64,000 bases of DNA from DASXAQ01 sp036406615 (lineage in GTDB: Bacteria; Actinomycetota; UBA4738). The notes below the pieces were generated by a model. The model did not search any database. It worked only from the letters and a program-made list of their open reading frames with translations, and had not been told where the DNA came from. Below are positions 41,991 to 50,808 of this stretch, one piece after another. The position numbers and the translations under genes were made by a program. The first letter of the stretch is position 1, and each line of letters opens with the position of its first letter. The stretch lies in contig DASXAQ010000069.1 in NCBI GenBank assembly GCA_036406615.1, positions 1 to 64,000 on the forward strand. Reading direction: 5' to 3'.

Positions 41991-43205
41991 GTGCGCGTCG
42001 CCTGGCTCTCCCCGCTTCCCCCGGCGACGTCGGGCATCGCCGACTACTCGGCCGAGCTGCTGCCGGCCATCGCCGAGCGGGTCACCGTGGACGCGGTGGC
42101 GCCGGCGCATCGCGGCGAGCGCCCGAACGTGCCCGCCGGGGTCGGCTTCGTCACCCCGCAGGCGTTCGACCGCGCCGCCCCCTCGTACGACGCCGTGTTC
42201 CATCACCTCGGGAACAACCCACACCACGAGTTCGTGTACCGCGCAGCGCTTCGCCATCCCGGCATCGCGGTGTTCCACGACTTCGTGCTGCACCACCTCA
42301 TCGACTGGATGGCCTTCGGCGATCGGCGCGTCGACGCCGGCCTGTACCGGACCATCGCCGAGGAGGAGGAGGGCGACCTGGGCCTGCGGCTGTCGTCGCT
42401 TCGCTGCAAGATGGTGGCGACGGACTTCGAGAAGTTCCTGTTCCCGCTGAACCGCCGGGTGGCGCAGGCGGCCCACGCGATCGTGGTGCACAACCAGGAC
42501 GCGCACGACCGCATGGAGGGCATCGCCCCGGGCGTGCCCGTCACCGTCATCCCCCACAACGCGGGCCGCCCGCCGCGCGAGGTGGACGGCGTGACGCGCG
42601 CCGAAGCCCGCCGGCTCCTGGGGCTCCCGACGCACGCCTTCCTGGTGGGGCACTTCGGGTACATCACGCGGCCGAAGCAGCCGGCCGCGGTGATCGGGGG
42701 GTTCCGACGGCTCGCCGACACGCGGTCCGACGCGCTGCTGCTCATGGTCGGCGCCGACAACACCGGCGGCGGGCTGTCCCGGCTGGTGGCCCGCCACGGC
42801 CTGACCGACCGGGTCCGCGTGGCGGGGTTCGTGGACCTGGCGCTCTTCTACCTGTACCTGCGCGCCGTGGACGCGGTCGTGAACCTCCGGTACCCGACGG
42901 CCGGCGAGTCGTCCGGCACCGCCGCCCGGGCGCTGGCCGAGGGCCGGGCCACCGTCGTCACGAACCTCGGCTCGTTCGCGGAGATCCCCGAAGGCGCGGC
43001 GCTGAAGATCGAGATCGACGCGGACCTGGCGGAAGGCGTCGGCGAACGCCTCGTCCGACTGGCTGAGGACCCGGCGTTCCGGGCCGGCGTCGAGGAACGC
43101 GCCCGCGCCTACTCGCGCACGACGCTCAGCCCGGAGCGCTGCCGCGACCTGTACGTCGCGGCGGCCGAGCGGGAAGCGGCCGCCGTCAGCCCTTCAGGCG
43201 CCTGA
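41991..43205 (+). CDS. Family 4 glycosyltransferase
   Basis: A 404-residue GT-B enzyme of the glycan locus. It begins VAWLSPLPPATSGIADYSAELL, the standard GT4 opening, has FHHLGNNPHHEFVYRAALRHPG and HDFVLHHLIDW in the acceptor half, and in the donor half VGHFGYITRPKQPAAVIGGF, RVRVAGFVDLALFYLYLRAVD and the donor motif TAGESSGTAARALAEGRATV with its E(x7)E-like arrangement. GTG start, 2 bases after the coiled-coil gene. Its last 20 bases overlap the convergent ligA gene. The donor sugar is not determined. Confidence 0.9.
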   Translation: MRVAWLSPLPPATSGIADYSAELLPAIAERVTVDAVAPAHRGERPNVPAGVGFVTPQAFDRAAPSYDAVFHHLGNNPHHEFVYRAALRHPGIAVFHDFVLHHLIDWMAFGDRRVDAGLYRTIAEEEEGDLGLRLSSLRCKMVATDFEKFLFPLNRRVAQAAHAIVVHNQDAHDRMEGIAPGVPVTVIPHNAGRPPREVDGVTRAEARRLLGLPTHAFLVGHFGYITRPKQPAAVIGGFRRLADTRSDALLLMVGADNTGGGLSRLVARHGLTDRVRVAGFVDLALFYLYLRAVDAVVNLRYPTAGESSGTAARALAEGRATVVTNLGSFAEIPEGAALKIEIDADLAEGVGERLVRLAEDPAFRAGVEERARAYSRTTLSPERCRDLYVAAAEREAAAVSPSGA

Positions 43206-45246
43206 CGAACTCCGCCTCGTCGATCACCTCGACGCCGAGCGACGTCGCGCGGTCGAACTTCGAACCCGGGTTCTCGCCCGCCACCACGAACCCCGTCTTC
43301 TTCGACACGCTGGAGGTCACCTTCGCGCCGGCGGCCTCGGCCGCACGGGTCGCCTCGTCGCGGCTCATCGACGCCAGTCCGCCGGTCAGAACGATCGTGA
43401 CGCCAGACAGCGGGCCCTCGGGCGCGGCCGGCGCCGGCTCCTCGCGCATCCGAAGGCCAGCGCCCCGCAGCTTCGCCAGCAGCTTCGCGTTCTCCCGGTC
43501 GTGGAACCAGGCGAACACGCTGCGCGCGATCTCGGGCCCGATGCCCTCCACCGCGTTCAGGTCGTCCTCGCTCGCGCCGCTCAGCTCGTCGACGGAGGGG
43601 AACGCGTGGGTCAGCACCTGGGCAACGTGCCAGCCGACGTGCGGGATGTTCAGCGCGACCAGCAGCCGCCAGAGCGGACGGTCCTTCGACGCGTCGATCG
43701 CCGACAGCAGGTTGGCGACCTTCTTCTCCTTGAACCCCGGCAGCTGTTCGAGCTGCTCGCGGCGCAGGGAATAGATGTCGCCGGGATCGGTCACCCAGCC
43801 CATGTCCAGCAGCAGCATCCCGGTCTTGTAGCCGAGGCTCTCGATGTCCATGGCGCCGCGCGAGGCGAACGAGAACAGCCACTCGATGTTCTGCGACGGG
43901 CAGCCGCGCTTGTTGGGACACCGCCAGTACGCGCCGCCCTCGTCGCGCACCAGCGCCGTGCCGCAGGACGGACACGTCGCCGGGAAGCGCCACGGCCGCG
44001 CACCCTTCGGCCGAAGCGACAGGACCGGGCCGACCACCTCGGGGATCACGTCGCCGGCGCGGCGAACGGTCACCGTGTCGCGCTTTCGCACGTCCTTGCG
44101 CTTGATCTCGTCCTGGTTGTGCAGCGTCGCCGTCGTCACGGTCACGCCGCTCACGAACACCGGCTCCAGGACCGCGAACGGCGTCACGATGCCCGAGCGG
44201 CCGGTGTGCACCTGGATGTCTCGAAGCAGGGTCGTGCGTTCCTCGGGCGGGAACTTGTAGGCGATCGCCCAGCGGGGCGCCTTCGACGTCGCCCCGAGCT
44301 CCTCCTGCTGGGCGATCGCGTCGACCTTCACGACGACGCCGTCGATCTCGTAGTCGATCGTGTGCCGGTCGCGCTGCCAGCGTTCGCAGTAGGCGAACAC
44401 CTCGTCCAGCGTGTCGACGACCTCCGTCGCCGGATTCACCGGCAGTCCTGCCTCGCGCAGGTCGGCGAGCGCCTCAGAGTGGCTGGCGTACCGGCGGCTC
44501 TCGGCGTGCAGCACCCCGTGGCACCACAGCCGAAGCGGCCGCGACGCCGTCACCTTCGGGTCCTTCTGCCGAAGCGACCCCGCCGAGGAGTTGCGCGGGT
44601 TGGCGAACGGGCGCTCCTCGCGCTCGGTGAGCTCCCGGTTCAGCTGTTCGAACGCCTGCAACGGCATGTAGACCTCGCCGCGCACGTCCAGGACGCGCGG
44701 GTGCCCCGAGCCGCGCAGCCGAACGGGCACCTGGCGGATCGTGCGCAGGTTCGCGGTCACATCCTCGCCGGTGAAGCCGTCGCCGCGGGTGGCACCGCGG
44801 GCGAACGAGCCGCCCTCGTAGCTGAGCACCACCGCGAGCCCGTCGATCTTCAGCTCGCAGACGAACCGGGCGGTCGCGCCGATCGCCTTCTCGACGCGGC
44901 GGCCCCACGCCTCCAGCTCGTCCCAGCTGAACGCGTTGTCCAGCGACAGCATCGGCGCGCGGTGCGCGACGGGCGCGAACAGGTCCTGGGGCGCGCCGCC
45001 GACGCGCTGCGTGGGGCTGTCGGGCGTGATCAGCTCGGGGTGCTCCGCCTCCAGCGTCTGGAGCTCGCGCACCATCTGGTCGTAGTCGAAGTCCGAGACC
45101 TCGGGATCGTCCAGGACGTGGTACCGGTACGAGTGGTGGTTGATCTGCTCGCGCAGCTCTTCCGCGCGCTTGCGGGCGTCCGACAGCGCGCGCTCCTCCG
45201 GGCGGCGCCGGCCGGCGGGCTCCGATGGGCTGGATCGCTTCGGCAC
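43186..45246 (-). CDS. ligA: NAD-dependent DNA ligase
   Basis: Seals nicks in replication and repair using NAD. The 686 residues show the LigA order: Ia domain with YRYHVLDDPEVSDFDYDQM, the adenylated lysine in CELKIDGLAV (about residue 120), RGDGFTGEDVTANLRTI, the OB fold, the zinc finger CPSCG ... CPNKRGCPSQN, a helix-hairpin-helix region with LNAVEGIGPEIA, and a C-terminal BRCT domain (from about 608, VTIVLTGGLASMSRDEA). The full domain set is intact. Start GTG. Its 3' end overlaps the convergent glycosyltransferase by 20 bases, and the UPF0280 gene is 22 bases upstream. Confidence 0.97.
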   Translation of the reverse strand: MPKRSSPSEPAGRRRPEERALSDARKRAEELREQINHHSYRYHVLDDPEVSDFDYDQMVRELQTLEAEHPELITPDSPTQRVGGAPQDLFAPVAHRAPMLSLDNAFSWDELEAWGRRVEKAIGATARFVCELKIDGLAVVLSYEGGSFARGATRGDGFTGEDVTANLRTIRQVPVRLRGSGHPRVLDVRGEVYMPLQAFEQLNRELTEREERPFANPRNSSAGSLRQKDPKVTASRPLRLWCHGVLHAESRRYASHSEALADLREAGLPVNPATEVVDTLDEVFAYCERWQRDRHTIDYEIDGVVVKVDAIAQQEELGATSKAPRWAIAYKFPPEERTTLLRDIQVHTGRSGIVTPFAVLEPVFVSGVTVTTATLHNQDEIKRKDVRKRDTVTVRRAGDVIPEVVGPVLSLRPKGARPWRFPATCPSCGTALVRDEGGAYWRCPNKRGCPSQNIEWLFSFASRGAMDIESLGYKTGMLLLDMGWVTDPGDIYSLRREQLEQLPGFKEKKVANLLSAIDASKDRPLWRLLVALNIPHVGWHVAQVLTHAFPSVDELSGASEDDLNAVEGIGPEIARSVFAWFHDRENAKLLAKLRGAGLRMREEPAPAAPEGPLSGVTIVLTGGLASMSRDEATRAAEAAGAKVTSSVSKKTGFVVAGENPGSKFDRATSLGVEVIDEAEFVRRLKG

Positions 45247-45268
45247 GGTGTGGCGTCCCTCGGGTCGA

Positions 45269-45961
45269 TCAGGCGGCGAGCTCGAGCCCGCCGACGACGC
45301 CGATGTGCTTGCCCCGCACGATCATCCCGCCGTGCACCCCGGCCAGGCCGCGCAGGTACGCGAGGGCGGTGCGAAACGACTTCGGCCGCGACAGGATGGC
45401 CAGGGCGCCCGCGCCGGCCGCGTCCGCGAGCATGCAGGACGACGCGACCACCACGACGCCGTCGCCGGTCTCGGCCGGGAGCAGGGCGCGCCCGGCGGTC
45501 GTGAACACGCCCTGGGGACCCAGCTCGGGCTTGACGACGACCGAGAGCTCTCCATCCCCGCCGAGCGGCGGAAACACGTGCAGCCGCGAGCGGCGGCGTG
45601 CCACCACGTAGTAGTCGCCGCCGCTGGCGACGAGCACCTCTTCCCGCGCTCGCGCGATGGTGCGCCCGACGTATTCGGTCAGCGCGCCCTGGAACGTGAA
45701 CATCGGACCGACGCCGGCCGCGGCCGCCTCGGCCGCCATCCGGGCGATGATCTCGGGAACGTCGGGCGGCACGTCGAGCGGCCCCTTGCTGGTTCGAAAC
45801 GCCGGGTTGCGGATGGCGTAGGACTGGATCTGCTCCCAGAAGTGCATGCCGGCCGCCCGGGCAACCTCGTACAGGTCGTCGGGGGCCCCGGACACGCGCA
45901 GCACCATGTCCTGGACCGGCACCTCGAAGAACTGTCCCCGCTTCCTGGGCCGCAGCGGCAT
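45269..45961 (-). CDS. UPF0280 family protein (ApbE-like fold)
   Basis: A 230-residue protein of UPF0280, related to ApbE FMN transferases. It shares PPDVPEIIARMAAEAAAAGVGPM (turns between), FQGALTEYVGRTI and VASGGDYYV, the place of the VENGGDIY motif of the family; here Asn is replaced by Ser (ASGGD). The central and C-terminal parts include AAGAGALAILSRPKSF and VHGGMIVRGKHI. UPF0280 members occur in F420-using archaea and some bacteria and have no established activity. The ATG at 45961 is supported by GGAGG 6 bases upstream; the longer frame to 46486 overlaps the GNAT gene. It is followed by ligA. Confidence 0.75.
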   Translation of the reverse strand: MPLRPRKRGQFFEVPVQDMVLRVSGAPDDLYEVARAAGMHFWEQIQSYAIRNPAFRTSKGPLDVPPDVPEIIARMAAEAAAAGVGPMFTFQGALTEYVGRTIARAREEVLVASGGDYYVVARRRSRLHVFPPLGGDGELSVVVKPELGPQGVFTTAGRALLPAETGDGVVVVASSCMLADAAGAGALAILSRPKSFRTALAYLRGLAGVHGGMIVRGKHIGVVGGLELAA

Positions 45962-46032
45962 GCGTTGCCTCCGAAGTCGCGACGTCGCGGGGGCGACGCG
46001 TTCGCACCAGGCTACACGCAGACGCCGACGGC

Positions 46033-46476
46033 TCAGCGGCTGCCCGGCAGGTCCTTTCGCAGGGTCACGTGGTCGTACCCGTGTGGGTACCCGGGCAGGA
46101 CCCCCACCGTCTCGTACCCCAGCCGGCGGTAGAACTCGGGCGCCTGGAAGCTGTGCGTGTCCAGCACGATCTGCGTGCAGCCGCGCCGGGCCGCCTCGCG
46201 CTCGACCGCCGTCAGCAGCGACGTGCCCAGGCCGCGACCGCGATGGCCGTCCGCCACCCACAGGGAATCGACCTCGCAGGTTCGTCCCCACGTCCATCCG
46301 TAGATCCCGGCCACGATCCGGCCGTCGTCGTCGCGGATCACCGCCTGCACGTCCAGGCCGTCGCGGATGCCGGTCGCGTCCTCGTTGAACGCGTTGATCC
46401 GATCCTCCAGGAACCGCACGACCTCTGGATCGGCGATGGATTCGACGACGGGACGGTCGGAGCCGGACACCGGCAC
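46033..46476 (-). CDS. GNAT-family N-acetyltransferase
   Basis: A 147-residue single-domain acetyltransferase. The strand VAGIYGWTWGRTCEVDSLWV is followed by the acetyl-CoA motif VADGHRGRGLGTSLLTAVE (RGRGLG is the pyrophosphate loop), then QIVLDTHSFQAPEFYRRLGYETVG and the terminal PHGYDHVTLRKDL, all typical GNAT elements. Two GTG codons (46476 and 46470) are possible starts; both give the complete domain, and the longer open frame reaching 47640 is antisense to mnmA's reverse frame and not supported. The substrate is unknown. It lies 68 bases downstream of mnmA. Confidence 0.87.
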   Translation of the reverse strand: MPVSGSDRPVVESIADPEVVRFLEDRINAFNEDATGIRDGLDVQAVIRDDDGRIVAGIYGWTWGRTCEVDSLWVADGHRGRGLGTSLLTAVEREAARRGCTQIVLDTHSFQAPEFYRRLGYETVGVLPGYPHGYDHVTLRKDLPGSR

Positions 46477-46544
46477 AGCATCCCACGGCCGGTTCGGCCG
46501 AGCCTTTGGCGCGCGGGAGGAATCAGGTTCGGCCCGAGAGGCCG

Positions 46545-47624
46545 TCAGCGGATGGCCTCGGCGATGCGGCCGCCGCCCAGGACCTCGTCGCCGGCGTACA
46601 GCACGGCGCTCTGCCCGGGTGCCACCGCGCGCTGGGGCGAAGCGAACTCGATGACGGCCCGGCCGCCGGACGTCGCTCGGACCATCGCCGCGGCGTCCTC
46701 GCCCCGGTACCGGATGCGGACGTCGGCACGAAAACGCCGGCGCGGCGGCCGGCCCGCGACCCAGTGCATGCGGTCGGCCACCAGGCCGCGGCGCGCGAGC
46801 AGGTCCGCCGGACCGACCATCACGCGGTTCGTCGCGGCGTCCACGTCGACGACGTAGCGCCGCTCGCCCGTCGGCGAGCCGAGCCCGCGCCGCTGCCCGA
46901 TCGTGTACCGGTGCGCGCCGCGGTGCTCGCCGACGACGGCGCCGGTCGCGGCGTCCACGATCCCTCCGGCGCGCACGAGGTCGGGGGCCAGCGTTTCGAG
47001 AAATCCCGCGTGGTCGGCGCCCGGGACGAAGCACACCTCCTGCGAGTCGGGCTTGCCGGCGACCGGAAGCCCCAGCCGCGCCGCGTGCGCGCGGGTCTCG
47101 CTCTTCTCCTGCTCCCCGACCGGGAACAGCGTGCGCGCGAGCTGGCGCTGCCCGAGCGTGTGCAGGACGTAGGACTGGTCCTTGTTCCGATCGAGCCCGC
47201 GCCCCAGGTGCCAGCGGCCGCGCCGGTCCGGCCACGTCCGCGCGTAGTGCCCGGTCGCGACGAAGTCGAACCCGAGCGCATCGGCGCGCTCGAGGAACGC
47301 CGCGAACTTGATGCGCTCGTTGCACCGAACGCAGGGGTTCGGCGTGCGTCCCGCACGGTGCTCGTCGACGAAGTCCCGCACGACGGTGCGCTCGAACGTC
47401 TCGCTCATGTCGACGACCTCGAAGTCGAACCCGCCCACGCGGGCGACCGCCTCCGCGTCGGCGCGCGCCTGCGGACCGCAGCACCCGTGCTCGACGCCGT
47501 CGAGGTGGACCAGATTCAGGTGCGATCCCAGCACGCGATAGCCGCGCTCGTGCAGCACGCTCGCCGCAACGGACGAATCCACGCCGCCGCTCATGGCGAC
47601 CAGGACGGAGGGCTGTCGGGTCAT
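46545..47624 (-). CDS. mnmA: tRNA-specific 2-thiouridylase
   Basis: Adds sulfur to U34 of tRNAs for Lys, Glu and Gln. The 359 residues have the PP-loop VLVAMSGGVDSSVAA (7-21), the catalytic cysteine in GRTPNPCVRCNERIKF (near 100), ATGHYAR, LDRNKDQSYVLHTL, the second cysteine in SQEVCFVP (near 200), and HRYTIGQRRGLG. A TAGCCT box 6 bases before the ATG at 47624 suggests its own leaderless promoter within the 43-base gap after etfA. The gene is followed by the GNAT gene. No cysteine desulfurase is in the window. Confidence 0.97.
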   Translation of the reverse strand: MTRQPSVLVAMSGGVDSSVAASVLHERGYRVLGSHLNLVHLDGVEHGCCGPQARADAEAVARVGGFDFEVVDMSETFERTVVRDFVDEHRAGRTPNPCVRCNERIKFAAFLERADALGFDFVATGHYARTWPDRRGRWHLGRGLDRNKDQSYVLHTLGQRQLARTLFPVGEQEKSETRAHAARLGLPVAGKPDSQEVCFVPGADHAGFLETLAPDLVRAGGIVDAATGAVVGEHRGAHRYTIGQRRGLGSPTGERRYVVDVDAATNRVMVGPADLLARRGLVADRMHWVAGRPPRRRFRADVRIRYRGEDAAAMVRATSGGRAVIEFASPQRAVAPGQSAVLYAGDEVLGGGRIAEAIR

Positions 47625-47630
47625 CGGCCG

Positions 47631-47636
47631 AGGCTA
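47631..47636 (-). promoter_or_regulatory. Candidate -10 box of mnmA (leaderless)
   Basis: TAGCCT on the minus strand ends 6 bases before the mnmA ATG, with no ribosome site between. Confidence 0.35.
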
Positions 47637-47667
47637 GCATGCGGCCAGCGGTGGGCCGCGTACGGCG

Positions 47668-48648
47668 TCACGAGCCCTTGCGCTTGCGAAGCTCCTCGGT
47701 CAGCGCCGGCACGACGGTGAACAGGTCGCCCACGACGCCGAAGTCGGCCATCTGCAGCAGCGGCGCCTCGGCGTCCTTGTTGATGACGACGATCGTCTTC
47801 GACGTCTGCATCCCCGCGCGGTGCTGGATGGCGCCCGAGATGCCGACGGCCACGTACAGCTGCGGCGAGACCGTCTTCCCGGTCTGGCCGACCTGGTGCT
47901 GGTGCGGATACCAGCCGGCGTCCACGGCGGCGCGCGATGCGCCCACGCCGGCGCCGAGCACGTCCGCCAGGTCCTCGACCAGGCGGAAGTTCTCCGGGCC
48001 CGCGAGTCCGCGTCCGCCCGACACGATGATGGAGGCCTCCTCCACTGCCGGGCGCCCGCCGGCTTCCTGCTGCACGCGGTCGGTGATCGCCGCGCGCTTG
48101 GCGCCGTCGGACACGGTCACGTCGACGCGCTCCTCGGTCAGCTCGCCGGACGACGGCTCGGCCACCACCGCGTTCGGCTTCAGGCAGATCAACTGCGGCG
48201 ATCCGGCGACCTGGCACGTGGTCTGCGTCGCCCCGCCGAACACCGACATCGAACACGTGACGCGGTCGCCGTCGGCCGCAAGCTCCACCACGTCCGCCAT
48301 CACGCCCGCGCCCAGGCGCGCCGCGACGCCCGAGGCCAGATCCTTGCCGGCCGGAACGCTCGCGAACAGGACCACGCCCGGCTGCCGCTCCTGGATGAGG
48401 CCGGCCAGCAGCTCGATCGTCGGCTGGAGCAGGTAGCGGTCGAGGTCCTCGCTCTCGGCAACGTAGACCTTGCCCGCGCCGTACTCGGCCAGCGCGTCCT
48501 TCGCCCGATCGAAGCCGGCGCCGGCGAACACGGCCGCCGGCTCCATCCCGAGCGCCGGGGCGAGCCCGCGGGCGGCCGTGAGCATCTGCAGCGACACCTT
48601 GCGCAACTCGCCGCCCTCGTGGTCCAGGATCGTCCACAGCTCGGTCAC
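47668..48648 (-). CDS. etfA: Electron transfer flavoprotein alpha subunit
   Basis: FAD-bearing subunit of the ETF heterodimer that carries electrons from acyl-CoA dehydrogenases and similar enzymes to the respiratory chain. The 326 residues have an N-terminal Rossmann domain (WTILDHEGGELRKVS) and the FAD domain with IIVSGGRGLAGPENFRLVEDL, GASRAAVDAGWYPHQHQVGQTGK (turn-separated), SPQLYVAVGISGAIQH and the final INKDAEAPLLQMADFGVVGDL. It lies 21 bases after etfB, as in most bacteria. Followed by mnmA. Confidence 0.97.
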   Translation of the reverse strand: MTELWTILDHEGGELRKVSLQMLTAARGLAPALGMEPAAVFAGAGFDRAKDALAEYGAGKVYVAESEDLDRYLLQPTIELLAGLIQERQPGVVLFASVPAGKDLASGVAARLGAGVMADVVELAADGDRVTCSMSVFGGATQTTCQVAGSPQLICLKPNAVVAEPSSGELTEERVDVTVSDGAKRAAITDRVQQEAGGRPAVEEASIIVSGGRGLAGPENFRLVEDLADVLGAGVGASRAAVDAGWYPHQHQVGQTGKTVSPQLYVAVGISGAIQHRAGMQTSKTIVVINKDAEAPLLQMADFGVVGDLFTVVPALTEELRKRKGS

Positions 48649-48669
48649 GTGGCTCAGCCTCGTTTCGGG

Positions 48670-49452
48670 TCAGATGAACTTGTGCTGCTGCAGGAAATCG
48701 GCGAGCTTGGCTGCCGCGTCGCCATCGTCCACGACGATGACGCCTTTCTCCTTCGGCGGGCGCGCCGTCGCGGACAGGACCCGCGTGCCGGAGCCCTCGA
48801 GCCCGACCTGCGACGCATCCACGCCCGCGTCGTCCGCGGACAGGACGTCCACGGGCTTGGACTTCGCCGACATGATGCCCTTGAGCGACGGGTAGCGCGG
48901 CTCGTTGATCCCCTTCACCACCGACACCAGCGCGGGAAGCGCGCACTGCACGACCGCGTACCCGCCCTCCTCCTCCCGCTGCACGGTGGCCGTCCCGTCG
49001 GCGACCTCCAGATGCTTGACGTTCGTGAGGCCGGGCAGGCCGAGCAGCTGCGCCAGCGCCTGCGGCACCAACGAGGTTCGGGCGTCGGTCGACTCCGAGC
49101 CCATGATGACCAGGTCGAACTCGAGCTTGGCGAGGGCCGCGGCGAGCGTTCGGGCCGTGGCGATGGCGTCGGAGCCGTGGAGGCGGTCGTCCTTCACCAG
49201 CACGCCGCGGTCCGCGCCGAGCGCCAGCGCCTTTCGCACGGCGTCCTTCTCGGCGCCGTCGGGTCCCATCGTGAGGACGGTGACCTCGCCGCCCTGCGCC
49301 TCGCGCAGCTTGAGCGCTTCCTCGACGGCGTACTCGTCGACGGGGTTGATGATCGCCTCGACCGAATCGCGGTCGAGCGTAAAGTCTTGTGGATCCAGCT
49401 TCTTCTCGGCCGCGGTGTCGGGGACCCGCTTGACGCAGACGACGATGTTCAC
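48670..49452 (-). CDS. etfB: Electron transfer flavoprotein beta subunit
   Basis: AMP-binding partner of EtfA. The 260 residues begin IVVCVKRVPDTAAEKKLDP, then INPVDEYAVEEALKLRE, TVLTMGPDGAEKDAVRKALALGADRGVLV (turns between), and the signature LVIMGSESTDARTSLVPQALAQLLG; the C-terminal arm contains PRYPSLKGIMSAKSKPVDVL. It is the first gene of etfBA, with its start 85 bases from the divergent lipoprotein gene. The enoyl-CoA hydratase at 53.4 kb could belong to the same fatty-acid oxidation, but no acyl-CoA dehydrogenase is in the window. Confidence 0.97.
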   Translation of the reverse strand: MNIVVCVKRVPDTAAEKKLDPQDFTLDRDSVEAIINPVDEYAVEEALKLREAQGGEVTVLTMGPDGAEKDAVRKALALGADRGVLVKDDRLHGSDAIATARTLAAALAKLEFDLVIMGSESTDARTSLVPQALAQLLGLPGLTNVKHLEVADGTATVQREEEGGYAVVQCALPALVSVVKGINEPRYPSLKGIMSAKSKPVDVLSADDAGVDASQVGLEGSGTRVLSATARPPKEKGVIVVDDGDAAAKLADFLQQHKFI

Positions 49453-49537
49453 GAAGCCTCCACCGGGAAGGGAACGCCGGCGCCATGCCGGACGAGCAGC
49501 GATTGTCCGACCGGCCGGCGGGAAGCGTCAAACGACG

Positions 49538-49975
49538 ATGGCGGCCGCGCTGCTCGCGGCGACATTGGCCTGCGCGGCATGCTCTTCGATCGGCTCCGGA
49601 TCGCCCCAGGCCTCGCCGTCCGCGACGACTCCGGCGATCGCCGGTTCCCCGCCCCCGGGCGGATCCGCTCCCCCGCTTCCGTCGTCGTCGCCCGGCCTGC
49701 GCGCCACCGCGCCGGTCGTGTGGATCGGCGGTACGCTCGCCGCCGTGACGCAGGACGAGATCCGGGTGCGCGAGACGGCCGGCCCGGAGGTCGCGACGAC
49801 CCGGCTCGCGGAGGGCGCGACGACGTTCTACGAAGCCGCCGCGGGGGCGTGGCAGCGTCTCGATTCGCGGGCCTCCGTGCGCACGGGAGGGCCGGTCTGC
49901 GTGGAGACGCTGATGGACGGTTCGAACCTGCTGGCCCTTCGCGTCTTCCTCGGCGCGACCTGCGGCCCGGCATGA
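49538..49975 (+). CDS. Small predicted lipoprotein or secreted protein
   Basis: I do not recognise a named family. The 145 residues begin with a short hydrophobic segment and a cysteine cluster (LLAATLACAACSS), suggesting a lipoprotein, though the lipobox is not canonical. A Pro/Ser/Gly linker (about 18-50) leads to a small beta domain with WIGGTLAAVTQDEIRVRE, YEAAAGAWQRLDS and the tail VCVETLMDGSNLLALRVFLG containing a further cysteine pair. The ATG at 49538 is a choice by signal-peptide position; the ribosome site is weak. Its stop overlaps the start of the methyltransferase gene (ATGA). Divergent from etfB. Confidence 0.65.
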   Translation: MAAALLAATLACAACSSIGSGSPQASPSATTPAIAGSPPPGGSAPPLPSSSPGLRATAPVVWIGGTLAAVTQDEIRVRETAGPEVATTRLAEGATTFYEAAAGAWQRLDSRASVRTGGPVCVETLMDGSNLLALRVFLGATCGPA

Positions 49976-50808
49976 GCGCGGAGCGCGCCCCCGTGCACGA
50001 GGCCGCCGCGACCGGCTTCCAGATCGCCGCCGCCGAGTACGAACGCGGTCGGCCAGGCTACCCGGCCGATGCGATTCAGTGGCTCGCCGAGGAGACGGGA
50101 GTGCGCCGCGGGGCCACGGTGCTCGACCTGGCCGCCGGCACCGGCAAGCTGAGCGCCGCGCTCGCTGGGACGGGCGCGCGGGTCGTGGCGGTCGAACCGG
50201 TCGAGGCGATGCGCGCCGCGCTGGTCGCGTCCCTGCCCGGGGTGGCCGCCGCCGGGGGCACCGCCGAGGGGATCCCGCTGCGCACGGGCGCCCTGGACGC
50301 CGTGCTGGTGGCCCAGGCGTTCCACTGGTTCGATCCCGAGGCCGCGCTGGCCGAAGTCCACCGGGTCCTTCGCCCCGGCGGCCAGCTGGGGCTCGTCTGG
50401 AACGTCCGGGACGAGCGAACGCCGTGGGTGCGGGCGCTGACGGAGATCATGGAGCCGCACCGCCCGCCGGGGACGCCGAGCAACCGCGGGAGGGCGTGGC
50501 GCGGCTCGCTGGACGCGTCGGCGCTGTTCGCTCCCGCCCGCCATGCGACGTTCGGCTACGAGCAGCCGATGACGCCGGCGCGGCTGCGCGACCGGGTCCT
50601 GTCCGTCAGCTTCATCGCGGCCCTCCCGCCGGATCGCCGCACAGAGGTGATGGCGGCCGTGGACCGATTGCTGCGCGACGACCCGGACCTGGCCGGCCGG
50701 GACACGTTCGAGCTTCCGTACCGCACCGAGGTCTTCGCGGCTCAAGCGGTGGACTCCTCGTACGGCTCCCCGGGCCCGGGCCCGGCCGCGGCGGACAGCG
50801 TTTCGTAG
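49972..50808 (+). CDS. Class I SAM-dependent methyltransferase
   Basis: A 278-residue methyltransferase of the UbiE/Smt-like group. Motif I is VLDLAAGTGKLSAAL (about 47-61), followed by acidic VVAVEPVEAM, motif GTAEGIPLRTGALDAVLVAQAFHWFD (turn-separated), and ALAEVHRVLRPGGQLGLVWN, the usual post-I motifs. The C-terminal half is a helical lid. The substrate is not predictable. The ATG overlaps the stop of the lipoprotein gene (ATGA). The last 67 bases overlap the convergent sulfotransferase gene, and the final 18 residues, rich in Gly/Pro/Ser, look like an unconserved extension. Confidence 0.9.
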   Translation: MSAERAPVHEAAATGFQIAAAEYERGRPGYPADAIQWLAEETGVRRGATVLDLAAGTGKLSAALAGTGARVVAVEPVEAMRAALVASLPGVAAAGGTAEGIPLRTGALDAVLVAQAFHWFDPEAALAEVHRVLRPGGQLGLVWNVRDERTPWVRALTEIMEPHRPPGTPSNRGRAWRGSLDASALFAPARHATFGYEQPMTPARLRDRVLSVSFIAALPPDRRTEVMAAVDRLLRDDPDLAGRDTFELPYRTEVFAAQAVDSSYGSPGPGPAAADSVS

